A stretch of DNA of 64,000 bases from NCBI RefSeq assembly GCF_021531475.1, contig NZ_JADYTX010000001.1, positions 1-64,000 on the forward strand, written 5' to 3'. This document shows positions 58,766 through 64,000 of this stretch, piece by piece. Origin of the DNA: Fusobacterium perfoetens. Its GTDB lineage: Bacteria; Fusobacteriota; Fusobacteriia; Fusobacteriales; Fusobacteriaceae. Position 1 is the stretch's first letter. Each line of letters starts with the position of its first letter. Below the pieces are notes generated by a model, which was not told the DNA's origin, made no database searches, and was given only the letters and a program-made list of their open reading frames with translations. A program made the position numbers and the translations under genes.

Positions 58766-61282
58766 ATGGAAATAAAAATACAAGTATTAAATGCAATGAG
58801 ACTTACAAAACTTCTTATTGCAGCAAGTAGATGGTTATCAAGACACGCCGATGTGTTAAATGATTTAAACGTTTATCCTGTACCAGATGGGGATACAGGA
58901 ACAAATATGTCAATGACATTACAAGCTGTTGAAAACCAACTTGTAAAACTTAATTATGAACCTAAGATGGCAGAGCTTTGTGAAATAGTATCAGAAGCAA
59001 TACTTTTAGGTGCAAGAGGAAATTCGGGAACAATTTTATCTCAAATTATTCAAGGATTTTTAATGGGAATCCAAGATAAAGAAGAGGCAACTGTTGAAGA
59101 TGTAATAAGAGCTTTTGAAAAAGCGAAAGAGAAAGCTTATAACGCTGTAAGTAATCCTGTTGAAGGAACTATCCTTACAGTAATAAGAAAAGTATCAGAA
59201 GCTGCAAAAGTTTATGAGGGAGATAGGGAAGACTTTATCCCATTTTTAGTGCATTTAAAAAATGTTTCAGCAGAAGCTGTAGAAGAAACACCAGAACTTT
59301 TACCAAAATTAAAAGAAGCTGGGGTTGTAGATGCTGGAGGAAAAGGAATATTCTATATACTAGAGGGATTTGAAAAATCTATTACTGACCCTCAAATGTT
59401 AGAAGAACTTGAAAGAATTATCCAATCTCAATCAAAAAGAAAAGAGATGTTAGATGCCACAGCTATTGCCATGGAAGACATCAAATTTAAGTATTGTACA
59501 GAATTTATCATAGAAAATGGAAGCTTTGATTTAGAAGAGTATAAGAAAAAAATAGAAGTTTATGGAGATTCTTTAGTGTGTGCTCAAACTTCTAAAAAAA
59601 CAAAAACTCATATTCATACAAATAATCCAGGGCTTGTATTGGAGATTGCTTGTGCTTTAGGAAATCTTTCTAATATGAAAATAGAAAATATGGAAATTCA
59701 ACATCATAACAACAAGTTATTTAAAGATGGAAGTTATGATATAGAAGAAAGTAATATAATAGTAAGAAATGAAAATGCAAGACCTATTGGATATTTTGCT
59801 ATTGTTGATAATAAAGAGATGGGAGAGATATTCCTAAATACTGGAGCTGCTGCAGTTCTTATTGGAGGGCAAACAAACAATCCAAGTGTAGCAGATATAG
59901 AAGAGGGAATTAAAAAAATAGACTCTGAAAAAGTAATAGTGTTACCAAATAATAAAAATATCATATCAGCAGCTAAAATTGCAGCAGAAAGAGCTACAAC
60001 AAAAGAGGTTACTGTATTAGAAACTAAGAGTATGTTAGAAGGACACTATATCATAAAAAATAAGGATTTAAAAATAGAAAGTGTTATTGACCATCTTGGT
60101 GTAAATACATCTATTGAAGTAACAAAAGCTGTAAGAAATACAAGAGTTGACGAATTAGAAATAAAAGAAGGAAATTATATTGCTATAGTCAATGGAAAAA
60201 TAAAAGAAACAGCTGATACTTTAGAGGAGATGACTAAAAAATTAGCAGATAAGTATTTTGTTAAAGATACTTTAAATGTATTAGTTTCTCTTGGAAAAGA
60301 GGCAGAAGAAAATGCTAGTGCTAATTTAAGAAAAATTTCATCTACTGCTAAATATGAAGAGATAAACTGTGGTCAAGATCACTATCACTACTATATCTAT
60401 GTAGAAAATAGAGATCCAAAACTACCAGAAATAGCAATAGTAACAGACTCTACATCAGACTTATCAGAAGAGATGATTAGAGATCTAAATAACTTGGAGA
60501 TAATACCTCTAAAAGTTAAATTAGATGGAGATAATTATTATAGAGATGGAGTAGATATTTCAAAACAAGAGTTCTGGAGAAAAATAATAGAAGAGGGACA
60601 ACTTCCAAAAACTTCTCAACCATCTCCAGCAGAGTTTAAAGCTCTATATGAGAGATTATTTGCTAAAGGTTACAAAAAAATCATCTCAATACATCTTTCA
60701 GGAAAACTAAGTGGAACTCAACAAGCTGCTAGAGTTGGAAGAGGTATGTCAAGTAGAGAAGATGATATAATCATAGTAGATTCAAAAACAGTTACATTTG
60801 CTTTAGGTCACTTAGCAACAGAGGCTGCTAAAATGGCTCAAGAAAGAAAAGAATTACCAGAAATTATTAAATGGATAGAAGAAACAAAAGAAGCGATGAA
60901 AGTTTACTTTGTAGTTAAAGATTTAGATTACCTACAAAGAGGTGGAAGAATAGGAAAAGCTTCAGCTTTTATTGGTGGAATTTTTAGAGTAAAACCAGTA
61001 TTAAAAGTGGAAAATGGAGAAGTTTCAGTTGAAACTAAAGTACTTGGAGAAAAAGGTGCGCTTCTTCATATGGAAAAATTAATAAAAGCTGCAAAAACTT
61101 CTATTATTTTATATACAGCTTGGGGAGGAAGCCAAAGTGGACTTACTAATGCGGATACTCTAAAGAGCATAGCAGAGAGATTTAAAAAAGTAGATTATAG
61201 AGGAAGAGTGGAAATAGGAGCGGTTATTGGTTCTCATGTAGGTTCTGTTTACGGAATGGGAATAATGGATAAGATCAGATAG
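58766..61282 (+). CDS. Fatty acid kinase fusion: FakA (DhaL-like) plus FakB (DegV-like)
   Basis: An 838-residue protein. Residues 1-205 are a DhaL-type ATP-binding domain (NVYPVPDGDTGTNMSMT, metal-binding Asp 41 and 43; ARGNSGTILSQI). About 210-545 match the rest of FakA/YloV. About 555-838 are a complete DegV/FakB lipid-binding domain (IAIVTDSTSDLSEEMI, TSQPSPAEF, ISIHLSGKLSGT, RGGRIGKASAFIGGIFRVKPVL). In Firmicutes FakA and FakB are separate proteins that phosphorylate fatty acids for phospholipid synthesis. Here kinase and acyl carrier are one chain. TTGGAGG precedes the ATG. Confidence 0.9.
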   Translation: MEIKIQVLNAMRLTKLLIAASRWLSRHADVLNDLNVYPVPDGDTGTNMSMTLQAVENQLVKLNYEPKMAELCEIVSEAILLGARGNSGTILSQIIQGFLMGIQDKEEATVEDVIRAFEKAKEKAYNAVSNPVEGTILTVIRKVSEAAKVYEGDREDFIPFLVHLKNVSAEAVEETPELLPKLKEAGVVDAGGKGIFYILEGFEKSITDPQMLEELERIIQSQSKRKEMLDATAIAMEDIKFKYCTEFIIENGSFDLEEYKKKIEVYGDSLVCAQTSKKTKTHIHTNNPGLVLEIACALGNLSNMKIENMEIQHHNNKLFKDGSYDIEESNIIVRNENARPIGYFAIVDNKEMGEIFLNTGAAAVLIGGQTNNPSVADIEEGIKKIDSEKVIVLPNNKNIISAAKIAAERATTKEVTVLETKSMLEGHYIIKNKDLKIESVIDHLGVNTSIEVTKAVRNTRVDELEIKEGNYIAIVNGKIKETADTLEEMTKKLADKYFVKDTLNVLVSLGKEAEENASANLRKISSTAKYEEINCGQDHYHYYIYVENRDPKLPEIAIVTDSTSDLSEEMIRDLNNLEIIPLKVKLDGDNYYRDGVDISKQEFWRKIIEEGQLPKTSQPSPAEFKALYERLFAKGYKKIISIHLSGKLSGTQQAARVGRGMSSREDDIIIVDSKTVTFALGHLATEAAKMAQERKELPEIIKWIEETKEAMKVYFVVKDLDYLQRGGRIGKASAFIGGIFRVKPVLKVENGEVSVETKVLGEKGALLHMEKLIKAAKTSIILYTAWGGSQSGLTNADTLKSIAERFKKVDYRGRVEIGAVIGSHVGSVYGMGIMDKIR

Positions 61283-61319
61283 TTTACTATTTCCTTAAAA
61301 TCAAAAATTTTTGAAGCAT

Positions 61320-61345
61320 AAGGACTCATAAAGAGTCCTTTCTGC
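61320..61345 (+). terminator. Terminator after the FakA-FakB gene
   Basis: AAGGACTC (61320-61327) pairs with GAGTCCTT (61333-61340), flanked by GCA...TGC. The T-run is short (TCT), so it is moderate in strength. Confidence 0.65.
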
Positions 61346-61391
61346 ATTTAATTTAGTTATTCAAAGATTTATATAGATTTTAGGAGGACAA

Positions 61392-62669
61392 ATGGAAAAT
61401 GTGTTGATGATTGCAGGAATACTGATTTTTTTGGTGACGTTCTATTTTATAATCACTGAAAAATATCCAAAATCTTTAGTATCTGTAATTGGTGGTGCTC
61501 TGATGGTTGTAATCAGAATTCTAAATGAAGAGCAAGCTCTTGAAGTTGTAGGATACAATTTAGAAATTTTGATACTTCTTATCGGAATGATGGTTATTGT
61601 AGAGATTATGTCAGAAACAGGAGTGTTTCAGTGGGTAGCAATAAAGATTGCTCAAAGTGTTAAAGGGGATCCGATAAAGATATTGGCTCTTCTTTCAGTT
61701 GTGACTGCTACATTCTCAGCTTTTTTAGATAATGTTACTACAATACTTTTGATAGTACCTGTTACTATATTTTTGGCAAAAAGATTGGAGCTAGATCCCA
61801 AACCTTTTGTGTTGATGCAAATATTTATGTCAAACATAGGTGGAACAGCTACAATGATAGGTGACCCGCCAAACTTAATTATTGGAAGTCTTGGGAATAT
61901 TGGCTTTAATGATTTTATTATTCATCTTGGACCTATTGTAGCAATTAATACTGTTGTTTTAATAGTGTCTGCTAGTCTTTACCTAAAGCCAAAAATGCAT
62001 GTTTCAAGAGAGTTAAGAGCAGCTATTATGGAACTTGATCTATCAAGAACTATAAAAAATAAAAAACTTTTAACTCAATCAATAGTTGTTTTTGTAGGTG
62101 TGATTTTAGGATTTTTAACTAACACTTTTACAGAGATAGGACTTGCAATAATAGCCATTTTAGGTGCTTGTATATTGGTTATTTTCAGTGGGAGAAAACC
62201 AGAAGATGTGTTAGCTAAGGTAGAGTGGGATACTTTATTTTTCTTCGGAGGATTATTTGTAGTTATTCAAGGGATAGAAGAACTTGGAATAATAAAAAGA
62301 CTGGGAGAATATGTAGTATCTCTTACATCTGGAAATTTGGAATTTACTTCAGCTTTGATGCTTTTAGTATCAGCAGGATTATCTCCAATAATAGGTTCAA
62401 TCCCACATACACTTTCTTTTGGAAAGATAGTATTAGAGATTATACCAAATTATTCTGGAAATACAGATGTATTATGGTGGGCTTTGTCACTAGGAGCTTG
62501 TCTTGGTGGAAATATGACAATAGTTGGTGCAGCTGCTAATATGGTAGGAGCATCAGTATCAAAAAAAGTAGGAATAGAGATTACTTTTAAAGAATTTTTT
62601 AAATGGGGAACAGTGGTTGTTGCTCAATCAGTTGTGTTGAGCTTGGCATATATTTATATTAGATATTAA
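61392..62669 (+). CDS. ArsB/NhaD-family ion transporter (first copy)
   Basis: A 425-residue polytopic inner-membrane transporter of the ion transporter superfamily. The N-terminal FYFIITEKYPKSLVSVIGGALMVVIRILNEEQAL, the FSAFLDNVTTILLIVPVT hairpin and GGTATMIGDPPNLIIGS are family signatures. The closest groups are the P-protein/NhaD/ArsB-like permeases that carry Na+, arsenite or carboxylates; the substrate is not readable. It is followed after 12 bases by an EIIA-CBS protein and then by a very similar second permease. Confidence 0.85.
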   Translation: MENVLMIAGILIFLVTFYFIITEKYPKSLVSVIGGALMVVIRILNEEQALEVVGYNLEILILLIGMMVIVEIMSETGVFQWVAIKIAQSVKGDPIKILALLSVVTATFSAFLDNVTTILLIVPVTIFLAKRLELDPKPFVLMQIFMSNIGGTATMIGDPPNLIIGSLGNIGFNDFIIHLGPIVAINTVVLIVSASLYLKPKMHVSRELRAAIMELDLSRTIKNKKLLTQSIVVFVGVILGFLTNTFTEIGLAIIAILGACILVIFSGRKPEDVLAKVEWDTLFFFGGLFVVIQGIEELGIIKRLGEYVVSLTSGNLEFTSALMLLVSAGLSPIIGSIPHTLSFGKIVLEIIPNYSGNTDVLWWALSLGACLGGNMTIVGAAANMVGASVSKKVGIEITFKEFFKWGTVVVAQSVVLSLAYIYIRY

Positions 62670-62681
62670 CGGAGGATAATT

Positions 62682-63611
62682 ATGAAACTTTCTAACTATT
62701 TTGATAAGAAACTGATTTTTATAGACATTGAGGGAAATACACAGGAAGAAATAATAGAAAAATTAGTAGAAAAAATTGCCAGTGAAGATAAAGTAGTAGC
62801 TGACAAGAAAGAAGAAATAAAAAAGGCAGTAATAAAAAGAGAAAGAGAGATTTCAACAGCAATAGGAATGGGAGTAGCAGTTCCTCATGCTAGAATAGCA
62901 AATTTCAATGATTTTATAGTAGCAGTTGGGATTTTAAAGGAGCCTTTTGAAATAAAAGTGGAAGGTTTAGATGAGAAAGACCATGTAAAAGTAGTATTTC
63001 TAGTAATTTCTGATATATTGAAAAATAAAAATATGTTAAAAATTATGGGTGGAATTTCAAAAATTGCTATGAAAAAGCCAGAATATTTAGAAAAAATAAA
63101 ATCTGGAAAATCTGCCAAAGAGGTATTAAAAGCTATTGAAGAGGCTAATATAGAATTTGATCATAAAATAATAGCAGATGATGTTTTAAGCCCTAATATT
63201 ACACCAGTGTATGAAGATACAACTTTGGAAGAAGTAGCAAAAAGATTAATCAGTGAAAAAATTGGAGGAATTCCAGTAGTTGATAAAGAAAATAACTTTT
63301 TAGGAGAGATAACAGAAAAAGAGCTTATAAGCTATGGTATGCCTAAATACTTGTCATTGATGAGAGATTTAGACTTTTTAACAATAGGAGAACCTTTTGA
63401 AGAATATCTTTTGAAAGAGGAAACAGCAACAATAAAAGATATTTATAGAAAGAAAGAAGATTTACATATTTTAGATAGAAAAACTCCAATAATGGAAATA
63501 TGTTTTGTAATGGTCAACAAAGGATACACAAGACTTTATGTAGTTGATGAAGGAAAATTCCGTGGAGTTATCAGAAGATATGATATAATTAAAAAAGTTC
63601 TTCACATTTAA
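62682..63611 (+). CDS. PTS EIIA-like domain fused to two CBS domains
   Basis: A 309-residue cytoplasmic protein. Residues 1-150 are a fructose/nitrogen-type EIIA domain, with the phosphorylatable His69 in MGVAVPHARI. Residues about 165-309 hold a CBS pair (DDVLSPNITPVYEDTTLEEVAKRLISEKIGGIPVVD, later RKTPIMEICFVMVNKGYTRLYVVDEGKFRG). No EIIB or EIIC is present. It lies between two related permeases in one operon, so it probably regulates them by phosphorylation and adenine-nucleotide binding. This is inference. GGAGG precedes the ATG. Confidence 0.85.
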   Translation: MKLSNYFDKKLIFIDIEGNTQEEIIEKLVEKIASEDKVVADKKEEIKKAVIKREREISTAIGMGVAVPHARIANFNDFIVAVGILKEPFEIKVEGLDEKDHVKVVFLVISDILKNKNMLKIMGGISKIAMKKPEYLEKIKSGKSAKEVLKAIEEANIEFDHKIIADDVLSPNITPVYEDTTLEEVAKRLISEKIGGIPVVDKENNFLGEITEKELISYGMPKYLSLMRDLDFLTIGEPFEEYLLKEETATIKDIYRKKEDLHILDRKTPIMEICFVMVNKGYTRLYVVDEGKFRGVIRRYDIIKKVLHI

Positions 63612-63633
63612 CAATTGAATAATAGGAGGCAGA

Positions 63634-64000
63634 ATGTTTTACTTAACAATCGGGGTACTAATATTTATCGTAATATTTTATTTTATAATTACAGAAAAAA
63701 TTTCTAGTGCTTGGGCGACAATGCTAGGAGGACTTATAATGGCATTGATAGGCATTTTAAATGAGGAGCAAGCTCTTAAGGCGATATATGAAAGACTTGA
63801 AATATTGCTTTTACTTATAGGAATGATGATGATGGTTCACATTATTTCAGAAACAGGAGTGTTCCAATGGTTTGCTATTAAAGTGGCTCAATTTACAAAG
63901 GGAGAACCCTTTAGACTGATTGTTATGCTTTCACTTATAACCGCTTTATGTTCAGCTTTTTTAGATAATGTGACAACAATTCTATTGATGGCACCTATAT
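63634..64000 (+). CDS. ArsB/NhaD-family ion transporter (second copy, cut by window end)
   Basis: The first 122 codons of a paralogue of the permease at 61392: MFYLTIGVLIFIVIFYFIITEKISSAW, GILNEEQALKAIYERLEILLLLIGMM, SETGVFQWFAIKVAQFTKGEP and CSAFLDNVTTILLMAPI line up with the first copy throughout. TAGGAGG lies six bases before the ATG. The frame is open to the end of the window. Together with the EIIA-CBS gene it forms a permease-regulator-permease block. Confidence 0.85.
   Translation, partial: MFYLTIGVLIFIVIFYFIITEKISSAWATMLGGLIMALIGILNEEQALKAIYERLEILLLLIGMMMMVHIISETGVFQWFAIKVAQFTKGEPFRLIVMLSLITALCSAFLDNVTTILLMAPI

Overview
The window (about 27% G+C by eye, strongly A/T-biased codons, tightly packed operons) looks like a chromosome segment from a Fusobacteriota member, most probably a Fusobacterium. 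The reasons are the crt-hbd-thl-bcd-etfBA butyrate pathway next to Gram-negative envelope genes (heptose kinase, secretin, OmpA-type lipoprotein, porin-like proteins ending in Phe) and the acyl-CoA dehydrogenase-EtfA-rubredoxin fusion. The species assignment is inference.

Layout. 1-78 is the end of a 5S rRNA. 524-9114 is a compact type II secretion/type IV pilus-like operon: five pilin-like proteins, PilB/GspE-type ATPase, PilC/GspF platform, minimal prepilin peptidase, PilN/GspL- and PilO/GspM-like proteins and a secretin. 9200-10981 holds rfaE1, ispF and a small DUF1904-like gene. 11492-18056 is the butyrate pathway. 18202-19439 (minus) holds a sugar acetyltransferase and an OmpA-like lipoprotein. 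19677-20183 is a six-tRNA cluster (Pro, Gly, Arg, His, Lys, Leu). 20324-26124 holds a DUF1694-like gene, murA, rlmB, a SigH-like sigma factor and leuS. 26266-31194 is adk-map-infA-rpmJ-rpsM-rpsK-rpsD-rpoA-rplQ, with a structured leader before rpsM. 31337-35810 is an amidase/LysR/M29/symporter catabolic-looking cluster. 36727-38766 is an [FeFe]-hydrogenase fused in frame to rubredoxin-rubrerythrin. 38818-47273 (minus) holds MATE, asnA, pyridoxal kinase, a flavodiiron protein, the acyl-CoA dehydrogenase-EtfA-rubredoxin fusion and a radical SAM protein. 47986-53491 is an apparent invertible outer-membrane-protein locus. 53692-64000 holds coaE, a U32 peptidase, pgpA, cinA, a cupin regulator, a FakA-FakB fusion, and two NhaD/ArsB-type permeases flanking an EIIA-CBS protein.

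Three regulatory systems stand out. (1) An outer-membrane protein switch: one expressed gene with promoter and Shine-Dalgarno (47986), one copy without a Shine-Dalgarno (51191) and one opposite-strand copy without a start codon (52640-53491) share an almost identical signal-peptide segment. An 83-bp inverted repeat (47999-48081 / 53402-53484) encloses a serine invertase, hipBA and a small toxin-like locus. Inversion would place a silent body behind the single good promoter. (2) An asnA attenuator: a 25-residue leader peptide with six consecutive Asn codons, followed by mutually exclusive hairpins and an intrinsic terminator. (3) A type I toxin-antitoxin-like locus at 52156-52524: a 29-residue hydrophobic peptide whose ribosome-binding region is complementary to a small RNA made just upstream, plus a second tandem RNA with a different targeting segment.

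Redox theme. Butyryl-CoA metabolism, the dehydrogenase-EtfA-rubredoxin fusion, a neighbouring flavodiiron O2 reductase, and the hydrogenase-rubrerythrin fusion together suggest that acyl-CoA and H2 may feed O2 and peroxide removal in this anaerobe. This is inferred from domains and gene order only.
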